Positions 50,191 to 57,876 of a stretch of DNA of 64,000 nt are shown here, one piece after another. The translations under genes and the position numbers were made by a program. The stretch lies in contig CAWATW010000003.1 of NCBI GenBank assembly GCA_963785075.1, forward strand, positions 300,773 to 364,772. Reading direction: 5' to 3'. Within the stretch, counting starts at the first letter, position 1. Each line of letters opens with the position of its first letter. The notes under the pieces were generated by a model. The model was given only the letters and a program-made list of their open reading frames with translations, did not search any database and was not told the DNA's origin. The stretch is from JAOUGY01 sp963785075. Its GTDB lineage: Bacteria > Actinomycetota > Acidimicrobiia > Spongiisociales > ZC4RG35.

Positions 50191-50523
50191 TCAGCGGTCG
50201 AGCAGAGTCCGGATCTCCTCGGCCAGGGGCGGAAGGTCGCTTTCGACGGTCGCCCACACCAGGTCATGATCGATCCGCCAGTACTCGTGAACGAGGAGGT
50301 TGCGCTGCCCACGGACCGACGTCGGTGGGAGCGACTCCAAGAGGGCTCGGGTCTCGGCAGACAGTGCAGCCGACGCCTCGGCGATGACGGTGATGCAGCG
50401 TGCCACGGCATCTTGGGTCCTGTCGTCGGATTGATAGGTGCCCCGGCCGCCGGAGGTGTAGCGGCTGATCCTGTCGATCTGGTCGAGGATGTGTTCGAGA
50501 CGGGTCCGGTCTTGGGCGTTCAC
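50191..50523 (-). CDS. hepT: HepT-like ribonuclease toxin
   Basis: 110 residues of the HepT/DUF86 HEPN family. The catalytic motif R-x4-6-H is present in 'QRNLLVHEYWRID' and is followed by the usual Tyr/Trp. HepT toxins are RNases silenced when the cognate MntA nucleotidyltransferase adds AMP to a Tyr near that motif ('HEYW'). The GTG start overlaps the mntA stop in GTGA, the standard layout for these modules. This locus lies 560 bp from a VapBC module. Confidence 0.88.
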   Translation of the reverse strand: MNAQDRTRLEHILDQIDRISRYTSGGRGTYQSDDRTQDAVARCITVIAEASAALSAETRALLESLPPTSVRGQRNLLVHEYWRIDHDLVWATVESDLPPLAEEIRTLLDR

Positions 50524-50951
50524 AACGTCAACGCCTCGGCGAGAAGGCGCCTGCGCGCCTGATCGTCGAGGTTGGCCTCGGAGACCACATCCACCTCGGC
50601 GTCGAGCAGATCCTCCAGATCGGCGCGCAGCCGAGCAAGGTCGAACAGGCTACGTCCTGGTTCGAACGTCGCCACGAAGTCGATGTCGCTGTCGTAGGTC
50701 TCTTCGCCTCGGGCGACCGACCCGAACAGTCGGATCGTGGTGGCGCCATTGCGCTCGGCGATGGCGACGATGTCGGCTCGGTGCCGTACAACCTGGAGGA
50801 GCAAGTTGCCGGCCCCTTCCGCGCTCGTGAGGTATCGACGCAGGGCCTGCTGCATGACTGCTGCGAGAGTCGGCGCTGCGGGCTGTGCAGCGAGGAATCG
50901 GTCGAGTTCGTCCTCGAGGTCGGGTGGGATGGTCACGGACGCTCGTCGCAT
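50520..50951 (-). CDS. mntA: MntA-like nucleotidyltransferase antitoxin with N-terminal RHH-like extension
   Basis: 143 residues. The C-terminal ~90 residues are a minimal nucleotidyltransferase with the G-S-x10-D-x-D motif ('RLFGSVARGEETYDSDIDFVATF'). The first ~48 residues ('RRASVTIPPDLEDELDRFLAAQPAAPTLAAVMQQALRRYL') look like a ribbon-helix-helix DNA-binding domain. Most MntA antitoxins lack a DNA-binding part, so this fusion could give the module its own transcriptional repressor. The enzyme is expected to AMPylate HepT. Overlaps hepT by 4 bp. Confidence 0.87.
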   Translation of the reverse strand: MRRASVTIPPDLEDELDRFLAAQPAAPTLAAVMQQALRRYLTSAEGAGNLLLQVVRHRADIVAIAERNGATTIRLFGSVARGEETYDSDIDFVATFEPGRSLFDLARLRADLEDLLDAEVDVVSEANLDDQARRRLLAEALTL

Positions 50952-51086
50952 GAGACTCAGGATAGTGCACCAACTGGTGCAGGTGGTGCATGGGTTTTTG
51001 GTGGTCCTACGGCTCGCAGGTGTTGAGGTTGGGCTCGTCGCCCGGTGTGGTGACTGTTTGCGCCCCGCCGTGGCGATAGAAGGCGG

Positions 51087-51464
51087 CTACACCGAAATCA
51101 CCCGAGCGGCGATGCGTGCCGCTTCGAGCAGCGATGCGATGTCGGACGGGTCGCTGGTGAGAACGTGGTCGCCGTCGGCGGCCAAGGCCACCAGCGCGGC
51201 GTCGATCGGATCGTTGGTGCCCGCCACTCCGCACAGGGCACCGGCGCGGCGACCGAGCCCATCATCGATCGCGATCACCTCGACGGCCTTGAGAGCGGCG
51301 GCCAGCTGGGCTTGGCGACCACCTGAATCGCGCCACACCTGTGCCACGATCATGGGGTGCGTGCGAAGCCCGAGGCCGGCGCGGCCTGCGGTGCGAAGCA
51401 GTGCGGCAGTCGCTCGGTCGCCCCGGTCGATTGCGATGAGGGCACCGGCGTCGAGCAGGATCAC
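51087..51464 (-). CDS. vapC: PIN-domain ribonuclease toxin
   Basis: 125 residues of the VapC family. Acidic residues expected of a PIN RNase are visible: Asp5 in 'MILLDAGALIAID', Asp at the 'NDPIDAALVALAA' helix and Asp in 'LTSDPSDIASLL'. The mid-chain position often holding Glu reads 'MIVAQVWRD'. VapC toxins cut tRNA or rRNA when released from VapB. The start is GTG, overlapping the vapB stop in GTGA. Confidence 0.88.
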   Translation of the reverse strand: MILLDAGALIAIDRGDRATAALLRTAGRAGLGLRTHPMIVAQVWRDSGGRQAQLAAALKAVEVIAIDDGLGRRAGALCGVAGTNDPIDAALVALAADGDHVLTSDPSDIASLLEAARIAARVISV

Positions 51465-51694
51465 GAGCTCGGTAGACCGAGTTTCGCCCGGGCTTCTTCG
51501 AGCTCCTCGGGCTTGAAGGCGCCGTGCTCGTCCTCGTACGCGTCGAGGAAGGCGCTGAGCGCTTCGGCGCGCAGCTTGGATGCGGCCGCATCGGCGATCC
51601 AGGCCGACAGGGGTTCTCCGGCCGATGCAGCCGCCGCCCGAACCTGGTCACCCAGCTCCGGATCCATCGAGATACTCATCTTGTCCACCTTCAC
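51461..51694 (-). CDS. vapB: VapB-like antitoxin
   Basis: About 77 residues: 'SISMDPELGDQVRAAAASAGEPLSAWIADAAASKLRAEAL' is a ribbon-helix-helix DNA-binding region, followed by an acidic toxin-binding tail ('AFLDAYEDEHGAFKPEELEEARAKLGL'). GTG 51694 is chosen: a TATGAT -10 box lies seven bases before it, giving a leaderless transcript, and longer starts would run across the operator palindromes. ATG 51679, preceded by GAAGGTGGA, is an alternative. Binds the operators at 51705-51734 and VapC. Confidence 0.82.
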   Translation of the reverse strand: MKVDKMSISMDPELGDQVRAAAASAGEPLSAWIADAAASKLRAEALSAFLDAYEDEHGAFKPEELEEARAKLGLPSS

Positions 51695-51704
51695 ACAGCC
51701 ATCA

Positions 51705-51734
51705 TACCGCGGTAGTTCGCACCGTGGTGCGAAC
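51705..51734 (-). promoter_or_regulatory. vapBC operator: two adjacent perfect palindromes
   Basis: TACCGCGGTA (51705-51714) directly abuts GTTCGCACCGTGGTGCGAAC (51715-51734). Both are perfect palindromes. They lie immediately upstream of vapB and overlap its presumed promoter, as expected for cooperative VapBC autorepression. Confidence 0.85.
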
Positions 51735-51800
51735 ACCCACCAATCAAATTCTGGGCTGTGACGAATTCCTCGTGGCCGATCCGTATCAGCTCCATCTGGC

Positions 51801-51827
51801 CGTCACGTTTGGAACGACTGTCTCGTC
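51801..51827 (+). promoter_or_regulatory. Candidate ECF41 promoter
   Basis: CGTCACG (51801-51807) and CGTC (51824-51827) are spaced like the reported ECF41 recognition pair (TGTCACA at -35 and CGTC at -10). They lie 33 bases upstream of the NmrA-like gene whose coupled partner is an ECF41 sigma factor. The match is partial but position and spacing fit. Confidence 0.6.
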
Positions 51828-51859
51828 AAGAGGTTGCAGAGACGAGAAAGGAGTCTGCG

Positions 51860-53005
51860 ATGCGTGTTCTGGTGACCGGTGGCAAGGGCGGGTTGGGGCG
51901 AGACGTGGTCTCGGGGCTGAGAGCGGCCGGCCACGACGTGCTGGTCGGGACCCGCAGTCCGGAGACCGACGACGAGGTGAGGTTCGATCTGTCCGGGGTG
52001 GTCCCGGATCTGTCGGGCGTCGACACCCTGGTGCACCTGGCTTCTCAGCCGGCCAACGTCGACAAGGAGGTCAGCGGGTCGAAGGCGCTGTTCGACGAGG
52101 CACGCCGGGCGGGTGTCGGACACGTCGTGTTCATGTCGATCGTCGGCATCGACGAGCACCCGTTCCCGTACTACCGGGCCAAGGTGGGGGTGGAGCGAGC
52201 GCTGATCGAATCCGCTGTGCCGTGGACCATCTTCCGGTCGACCCAGTTCCACGGGTTCATTCCCCGGATCGTCGACGGAATCGCCAAGGCCGGTGTGGTG
52301 GCCCTGCCGGCGGGCATCGGCATCCAGCCGATCGACCGTGACACGGTGACGAGCCGTCTCGTCGATCTGGTCGAAGCCGGCCCGTCGGGCCGGGTGCCCG
52401 ACCTGGGTGGTCCCGAGGTATTGGATCTGGAGCAGATGGCACGGGCCTACCTGCGGGCGACCGGTCGTCGCACACCGGTGGTGCGGGTGCTGATCCGCGG
52501 CAAGGTGGTCGCAGCCTTCCGGAAGGGTCTGCACCACACCCCCAATCGGGATCTGGCGGGCCGGACCTACGCCGAGTACCTGTCGACACTGCCCACGCGC
52601 CGCGATCCGGCCGGGCGGTTGCTTCGGCTGACCGGTGCGGGGCTGATGTTCACCGTGGTGACGATGATGATCGCCCCGGGTGTGTTCCATTCCGAGTTCG
52701 CCGGGTTCGGGGTGCTCAACACCCACTTCATCCGCGACGCAGCGACCTTCGGCGTGCCGATGGCGGCGGCGCTGTGGATGGCGGCGTCGAGGAGGCCGTG
52801 GCGCAAGCCGGTGCTGGCGCTCGGTCTCATCCAGAACGGTCTGCACATCGTCAACCACGTCGTCGATGTCGGCGCTTCGGAGCCCGGCTGGCATGGCCCG
52901 ATGAACCTGGCTCTGCTGGTGGCGTTCGAATATTTCATGTGGCTGGCCTGGCGGATCGAAGGACGCGTACGCTCCGATGACGTGCGGGTGAAGGTGGCGG
53001 CGTGA
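51860..53005 (+). CDS. NmrA-like NAD(P)-binding protein fused to a membrane domain
   Basis: 381 residues from ATG 51860 (AAAGGAG seven bases upstream). Residues 1-245 are an atypical SDR/NmrA-type Rossmann domain with 'MRVLVTGGKGGLGRDVVSGL' and 'LVHLASQPANVD'. The catalytic Tyr region is weak ('FPYYRAKVGVERAL'). Residues 260-370 carry three to four membrane spans ('LTGAGLMFTVVTMMIAPGVF', 'FGVPMAAALWMAA', 'LALLVAFEYFMWLAW'). NmrA proteins often sense redox state through NAD(P). The gene overlaps the ECF41 sigma factor gene by 4 bp (GTGA); ECF41 factors are typically next to and control oxidoreductases of this kind. Confidence 0.82.
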   Translation: MRVLVTGGKGGLGRDVVSGLRAAGHDVLVGTRSPETDDEVRFDLSGVVPDLSGVDTLVHLASQPANVDKEVSGSKALFDEARRAGVGHVVFMSIVGIDEHPFPYYRAKVGVERALIESAVPWTIFRSTQFHGFIPRIVDGIAKAGVVALPAGIGIQPIDRDTVTSRLVDLVEAGPSGRVPDLGGPEVLDLEQMARAYLRATGRRTPVVRVLIRGKVVAAFRKGLHHTPNRDLAGRTYAEYLSTLPTRRDPAGRLLRLTGAGLMFTVVTMMIAPGVFHSEFAGFGVLNTHFIRDAATFGVPMAAALWMAASRRPWRKPVLALGLIQNGLHIVNHVVDVGASEPGWHGPMNLALLVAFEYFMWLAWRIEGRVRSDDVRVKVAA

Positions 53006-53862
53006 ACGACGGCTGGTTCGAGGCTCAGCGGCCGCGGCTGACGGGCATCGCCTACGGGATGCTCGGCAGCGTGATGGAGGCCGAAGACGTGGTGCAGGAC
53101 GCCTGGCTGCGATGGCAGGCGTCCGACCACGGCGAGATCCGGGAGCCGGCGGCGTTCCTCACCACCATCACCACCCGGCTGGCGATCGACCGGCTGCGGT
53201 CGGCACAGAAACGGCGGGAGACCTACGTGGGACCGTGGCTGCCCGAGCCGATCGTGCGGGAGGTGGGCGAAGACCCCGCCGACATCGTGGCGGAGGCGGA
53301 GCGGCTGTCGATGGCGCTCCTCACGGCGATGGAACGTCTCGACCCGGTGGAACGGGCCGTGTTCCTGCTGCGGGAGACGTTCGACTTCGAATACGCCGAG
53401 ATCGCCGACGTGGTCGACAAGAGCCCGGCGGCATGCCGCCAAATCGCCAAGCGGGCTCGGGATCGGGTGGGCGACCCCGCCCGTTCGCTCCCGGTCGAGA
53501 ACCCCGAACATGTGCTGGCGCCGTTCATCGCTGCCATCGCCGCCGGTGACGTCGACGCTCTGGTGCGAACCCTGGCCGCCGACGTGATCGCCTGGTCCGA
53601 CGGCGGCGGCGTCCGCCGGGCGGCCCGCCAGCCGGTCCCCGGAGCGGTGCGTGTCGCCAAGTTCCTGATCGGCATCGCCGAATACGGGGCGAAGCGAGGC
53701 GGGTCGGCGCGGGTGGTGGTCGCCAACGGCGCCCCGGCGTTGGTCACCGAACTGGGAGGTGAGCTCTACGGAGTGATGACCATCGATGTCGACGACGGCC
53801 TCATCACTGCCATCCGCACCGTCGTGAACCCCGACAAGCTCGCCCATGTCGCCGGGCATTGA
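53002..53862 (+). CDS. ECF41 (SigJ-like) RNA polymerase sigma factor
   Basis: 286 residues. Region 2 is 'LTGIAYGMLGSVMEAEDVVQDAWLRW', region 4 'LDPVERAVFLLRETFDFEYAEIADVVDKSPAACRQIAKRAR'. Between them is 'YVGPWLPEPI', the WLPEP motif of ECF41. The C-terminal ~110 residues form a SnoaL/NTF2-like domain with the 'SDGGG' motif, which in ECF41 modulates activity in place of an anti-sigma factor. The GTG start overlaps the NmrA-like gene stop. A matching promoter lies upstream of that gene, so the pair is probably autoregulated. Confidence 0.92.
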   Translation: MNDGWFEAQRPRLTGIAYGMLGSVMEAEDVVQDAWLRWQASDHGEIREPAAFLTTITTRLAIDRLRSAQKRRETYVGPWLPEPIVREVGEDPADIVAEAERLSMALLTAMERLDPVERAVFLLRETFDFEYAEIADVVDKSPAACRQIAKRARDRVGDPARSLPVENPEHVLAPFIAAIAAGDVDALVRTLAADVIAWSDGGGVRRAARQPVPGAVRVAKFLIGIAEYGAKRGGSARVVVANGAPALVTELGGELYGVMTIDVDDGLITAIRTVVNPDKLAHVAGH

Positions 53863-53966
53863 GGGTCGCGTCAGAGGCGACCATCTGCCCTGGTCGGAGC
53901 GCCGGGACGGGGGGACCATGGGGGAGAGCAGTTCCATGGACCGCGAGAAGACCTCAGGAGGTCGCC

Positions 53967-55112
53967 ATGCTCATCGAGCGCTCGCTCCGTCAACGACTCG
54001 ACGTGCTCGCCCACGTGGAGAGTCCCGAATCGCCCATCTTGTCCGTGTACCTGGATCTTCGCCCCGGTGTACAGGAGATGCGCACGATCGGTGCGCGGGT
54101 GCGGGACCTGTTCCATCCGATCCGCGACGGGGTGGCCGATCTGGACCATTCCGCCGCGGAGAGCCTGAAGCAGACGATGGACGAGGTGCTGTCCGACTCG
54201 ACCGGGTTCGGGACGCTGGTCGGTCACGGTGTGGCCATCTTCAAGGGTCCGGCGATCGGCCTGGATGAGCAGATCATCACGTCGGGTCGGGTGTGGGACC
54301 GGGCCGTGGCCGGCCCCCGCCCGTATGTGCGTCCGCTGTGGGCGGTCGTGGACACCACCCATCCGATCGCCACGGTGGTGGTCGACGCCCGCAACGCGTG
54401 GGTGATGGTCACACAGCTGGACGAGGTCGTCTGCTACGAGATGATCCGGGGCGAGGAGATCCGCTGGGGCGCCGTCTCGGGCTGGTACGCCCTGGAGGAG
54501 ACGAAGTCGCGGCGAGGTGCCGAGAACGCCCGCCATCGGCTGTTCAAGAACGTGGCAGAGCGGTTGGCCAGGATCAGGCGCGAGCTGGGGTTCGAAGCGG
54601 TGTTCGTCGGAGGTCGAGCGCGAATCATCGACGAGTTCCTGCGGTTCGTCGGAACCCGCGAGCGCCGGATGGTGGCCGGCACGTTCGCGATCGACATCCA
54701 CACGATGAGCGACGCCGACCTGCAGGCGAAGGCGCTGGAGCTGTCGAGCGAATGGGATCGGGAGCGTCACATGGCGCTGGGCGAGCGGATCGTCGAGGAT
54801 GCCGCCGCCGGCAGCCTGGCCGTGACCGGCCTTCCCGCCACCCTCGCCGCGGCCAATCGCCACGCCGTGGCCGAGCTCCTGGTGCAAGGCACCGAAACCC
54901 GTGAGGGTTACCGGTGCCGTGGCTGTGGCGGTCTGGCACTGCACGGTCCCGTCTGTGTGGTGTGCGGCGACATCGGAGATCCGCTGCCGGACGTCATCGA
55001 CGAGCTGGTGGCGGCGGTGAGCGACGACGGGGGAGAGATCGCCTACGCGATGTGCCCGACCGCTGTCGACGGCGACCTGGTGGGCGCCTCGTTGAGGTTC
55101 GACATCACCTGA
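53967..55112 (+). CDS. baeRF-like protein (bacterial eRF1/Vms1-type)
   Basis: 381 residues from ATG 53967 (CAGGAGG five bases upstream). The sequence has the eRF1/Vms1-like layout: 'SPILSVYLDLRPG', 'VDTTHPIATVVVDARNAWVMV', helical middle, 'ARHRLFKNVAERLARIRRELGFEAVFVGG' and 'FAIDIHTMSDADL'. The C-terminal tail carries a four-cysteine zinc ribbon ('CRGCGGLALHGPVCVVC'). Bacterial members of the group are suspected peptidyl-tRNA hydrolases or ribosome-associated factors; this is from family knowledge. The catalytic Gln/Gly loop could not be located with certainty. It follows the ECF41 gene by 104 bp on the same strand. Confidence 0.7.
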   Translation: MLIERSLRQRLDVLAHVESPESPILSVYLDLRPGVQEMRTIGARVRDLFHPIRDGVADLDHSAAESLKQTMDEVLSDSTGFGTLVGHGVAIFKGPAIGLDEQIITSGRVWDRAVAGPRPYVRPLWAVVDTTHPIATVVVDARNAWVMVTQLDEVVCYEMIRGEEIRWGAVSGWYALEETKSRRGAENARHRLFKNVAERLARIRRELGFEAVFVGGRARIIDEFLRFVGTRERRMVAGTFAIDIHTMSDADLQAKALELSSEWDRERHMALGERIVEDAAAGSLAVTGLPATLAAANRHAVAELLVQGTETREGYRCRGCGGLALHGPVCVVCGDIGDPLPDVIDELVAAVSDDGGEIAYAMCPTAVDGDLVGASLRFDIT

Positions 55113-55218
55113 ACGGCTCGCCCCTCCGCATTGCAGCGGAGTCCTCGGCATCTCGTCGCTCGAGCAGGTGCCATCACCGGGTGCACTCCGGTGCGGGCCA
55201 GTTTGTCCGAGTGGTGAT

Positions 55219-55253
55219 GGTCCGAGGTGGGCCGTGCGGCGCCACCTCGGACC
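55219..55253. terminator. 12-bp stem hairpin between convergent genes
   Basis: GGTCCGAGGTGG (55219-55230) pairs perfectly with CCACCTCGGACC (55242-55253), 11-base loop. It lies between the ends of the baeRF-like gene and the convergent CHRD gene and can serve both. Confidence 0.75.
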
Positions 55254-55262
55254 CACCGATGG

Positions 55263-55691
55263 TCACTTGTCGAGCTGACCCCGGGCCGCACCTGGAGGAG
55301 CGACCGCGTTGTGGACGTTCACGTAGTAGTTCTCCGGGTGCTGACGGATGGCCTTGATCAGGTCGGCGTCTGCCTCGACGCATCCATGTCCTCCGGTGAC
55401 AGCCCACTGGAAGTCCACCACGATCCCACCGTTGACACCGGCAGGCGCCGAATGGATGTGTGCCGCCAGGATGGGAGCACTCTCACCTTCGACGTCGATG
55501 TCGAAACACACTTCCCCGAGTCCCTGGTTGAGTGTGATCTGGGCGTGGCCGGTGGTGCCCGGGTCGCCGGGCTGTCCAACCTCGTTCTCCGCAGCCAGGT
55601 CGGTCGACAGGGGTCGTCCTCCCGCAAGGGCCGGCAGTGCCAGCGCCAGTGTGGCCAGCACGGCGATCGTCGTCATGATCCGTGTCCGCAT
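55263..55691 (-). CDS. Secreted CHRD-domain protein
   Basis: 142 residues. A short Sec signal (TIAVLATLALALPALAGG) is cut near residue 24. The rest is a CHRD (chordin-type) domain: 'STDLAAENEVGQPGDPGTTGHAQITLNQGLGEVCFDIDVEG', 'AAHIHSAPAGVNGGIVVDF', 'IKAIRQHPENYYVNVHN'. CHRD domains are beta-rich extracellular modules of unclear function in bacteria. Two cysteines are present. The ATG has GGGAGGG upstream. Confidence 0.88.
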   Translation of the reverse strand: MRTRIMTTIAVLATLALALPALAGGRPLSTDLAAENEVGQPGDPGTTGHAQITLNQGLGEVCFDIDVEGESAPILAAHIHSAPAGVNGGIVVDFQWAVTGGHGCVEADADLIKAIRQHPENYYVNVHNAVAPPGAARGQLDK

Positions 55692-56016
55692 GAAACCCTC
55701 CCCGGGTTCGTCGGGTACCTTCCGATTTCAGTACGGCGTGACCGCGTGAACCGGTTCTCATGCGACGTCGAGATTTCCTCGCACCGGCCGGTCACACGGA
55801 CGATGGCTCCGTCGCCATGTCGGCCGGCGCCCCGATCACGGGTGATATGACGGTCGCCCCTATGTGGGGAGTGGCGTCCTCTGCCACAGTGGTCGGTGAG
55901 AGGCGCCGCCGGCATGATGTGGTGTGCGGCGGCCGGCAGGCTGGGGCGAGGGGGGTGTTCGGTACGGCGGGAGACGGTCCTTGCTCGGTGGGCCATGGGC
56001 AACCGAGGAGGTCGAG
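55692..56016. other. Divergent intergenic region
   Basis: 325 bp between the leftward CHRD gene and the rightward small membrane protein gene. I found no convincing small gene, palindrome or consensus promoter. It must hold promoters for both. Confidence 0.4.
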
Positions 56017-56343
56017 ATGGTCACCCCCCAAACCACGTCACCGGTGGAGTCGCCAGGTGAGCAGCGAGCAGTTCCCTCAGTGTGGTCACTGCTCGGTCGG
56101 GGGTTGATCGGTCTGCTCGTGGTCGGCTATGCCGTGATGATGTTCGTCTTCTCGCAGGGGGACAACTGCGAGTTGAACGGCATCGTCATCGAATGCGTCA
56201 GCATCGGAGGCAGCACCCAGGTCACCACCACCTACAACCTGGTGATCGGCGGGTTTGCGGCGATCTTCGGACTGACGGCACTCATCAGCAGTGTCCTGGG
56301 CATTGCACGGCTTCGAAGGGGCGGGACCGAGCGGCCGGCGTAG
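56017..56343 (+). CDS. Small two-span membrane protein
   Basis: 108 residues from ATG 56017 (GAGGAGG ribosome site). Two hydrophobic segments ('GLIGLLVVGYAVMMFVF' about 30-47; 'LVIGGFAAIFGLTALISSVLGIA' about 78-100) flank a 30-residue outer loop with two cysteines ('NCELNGIVIECVS') that could form a disulfide. No known family. The next gene, also a membrane protein, follows 98 bp later. Confidence 0.65.
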   Translation: MVTPQTTSPVESPGEQRAVPSVWSLLGRGLIGLLVVGYAVMMFVFSQGDNCELNGIVIECVSIGGSTQVTTTYNLVIGGFAAIFGLTALISSVLGIARLRRGGTERPA

Positions 56344-56441
56344 GCGAGCGGAGCCGGCAGATATCAGCCAGGGGATGGGTGGCGTCGCCGTGGAGGATGA
56401 CCTCGCGGATCCGTCGCCGCATCCCGCAGAGGAGGTGTGTC

Positions 56442-56969
56442 ATGGAAGAAGCCCTGTACTCCGGACTCGTGGTGTTCGCCCTCGTGGTCGTCGTGGGCGT
56501 CGTTGCGGTCCTGATGGGCAAGGTACGCCGCGGCAGGAAACTCGATGCCTTCACGGAGTATCTCTCGAGTCGTTTCCCGGGTGTGGGCGAGCAGTTGCTG
56601 CTGGCCGGCCGGGTCAGCAAGTCGGGCGCAATGGACATCGGTCTCGCCGTCGATGAACCCAAGAGAGAACTGATACTGGTGTTCGACGACAAGGGCACGA
56701 TCACTCATGCGTCATACGCATTCGATCGGTTGGTCGCTGTCGATGCGGTGGAGGAAGTGATCTCCCGGGGTATTCCCTCACAGCGGACCTACAGCTTTCA
56801 GCGGACGCTGAAGCTGTCGTTCGACGACGGCAAGACGTATCCGTTCATCCTCGAGAACATCAGCAACAAGAAGGGCACCGCCGGGCGTGACGTGGTCATC
56901 GAGGCGTTCCGCCCGTGGGAAGACCGGCTGAACGCCATCGTGAAGGAGACGCAGTCGGCATCACTCTGA
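56442..56969 (+). CDS. Single-span membrane protein with conserved cytosolic domain
   Basis: 175 residues from ATG 56442 (AGAGGAGGTG upstream). One N-terminal span (LVVFALVVVVGVVAVLM) is followed by a basic stop-transfer 'GKVRRGRKLD' and a cytosolic alpha/beta domain ('AMDIGLAVDEPKRELILVFDDKGTITHASYAFDRLVAVDAVE', 'YSFQRTLKLSFDDGKTYPFILENISNKKG'). The strand-rich part resembles PH-like domains that sense membrane or protein ligands, without a clear name. Confidence 0.6.
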   Translation: MEEALYSGLVVFALVVVVGVVAVLMGKVRRGRKLDAFTEYLSSRFPGVGEQLLLAGRVSKSGAMDIGLAVDEPKRELILVFDDKGTITHASYAFDRLVAVDAVEEVISRGIPSQRTYSFQRTLKLSFDDGKTYPFILENISNKKGTAGRDVVIEAFRPWEDRLNAIVKETQSASL

Positions 56970-57135
56970 GCACGGCGCCCTTGCCGTTCCGATGCTTTCG
57001 CCGCTCGTGGGCGCGTCCACTGCGCCCACGAGCCGGGCCACCGGGCCGGCTGCTTCGAGTCCCGGCGCGGGTGGCCTCACGATGTCGCGGTGAGCCACCC
57101 GGGACCTTGGCCCCGACCACTGCCAGAATGATCGG

Positions 57136-57876
57136 GTGAGGATCTTCGTTGCCGTTCCGACTGCCATGGGTGCTTCCACGGTCGAGCTGGTCTCGACCGT
57201 GCGGAGACCTGGCCACCCGGTGAGTCTGCAGACGCTACTTGCGTCGCGTTTCGGTCCGGAGCCGCGTCCCACCGACACCACCCGGATGGGCATCGGTGGT
57301 GAGCATCTGCGGTATGGCAACCAGGACCGTCGGCGGCGGTTCTGGAGGCGGGCCGTGGTCGTGCTCTCGGTGTTGGTGGCCATCACCGCCGGACTGCTCG
57401 CCTTCCTGCTCGCCACCCAGGACGAAGAAGCCGATCCGCAGCTGGGCCCCATCGCTGCCGCCGCATCCGAGCTGCGCCGGCGGGCCGTCGACGTGAACGC
57501 CGCCTGGGATGATCAGGAGGCGGTCGTCGGCGAGACCGAGCGGCAGGTTCTCTACGACGACACCGAGCTTCAGCTCGAGGCGTTGGTGGCGGACACCCGG
57601 GACCTGGCCGTTCAGGTCGAGGAGGCGGTGGCTTCGCTGTCCGGCGCCGACCGGGATGCCCTCGACTCGGCGACCGCCGACATGGTGCGTGGAGCCGAGG
57701 AGATGCTCGCTGGGCCTTCGAGTGCCCGGCCGCACCAACAAACAGCAGCGATTGGACGCACTCGACCTGTATGTGTCCGCGGCAGACGCGGTCCTCGAGG
57801 TCACGGGTCCGGCATCCTGAACGCGTTGCTCGTGGCGCCGAGGTCGCCCGCCTCCTTCACGGCCTCACCTCGATGA
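57136..57876 (+). CDS. Single-span membrane protein, frame broken near 57714
   Basis: The N-terminal ~70 residues, a span (AVVVLSVLVAITAGLLAFLLA) and a helical outer domain ('DPQLGPIAAAASELRRRAVDVNAAWDDQEAVV...') read well in this frame up to 'GAEEMLAG'. After that the frame becomes Pro/Arg-rich, while the +1 frame gives a natural end 'LRVPGRTNKQQRLDALDLYVSAADAVLE' stopping at 57820. One extra G in GCTGGGCCTT (57711-57720) explains it. The intact protein would be about 228 residues. Function unknown. The start could also be ATG 57286, just before the span. Confidence 0.55.
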   Translation: MRIFVAVPTAMGASTVELVSTVRRPGHPVSLQTLLASRFGPEPRPTDTTRMGIGGEHLRYGNQDRRRRFWRRAVVVLSVLVAITAGLLAFLLATQDEEADPQLGPIAAAASELRRRAVDVNAAWDDQEAVVGETERQVLYDDTELQLEALVADTRDLAVQVEEAVASLSGADRDALDSATADMVRGAEEMLAGPSSARPHQQTAAIGRTRPVCVRGRRGPRGHGSGILNALLVAPRSPASFTASPR

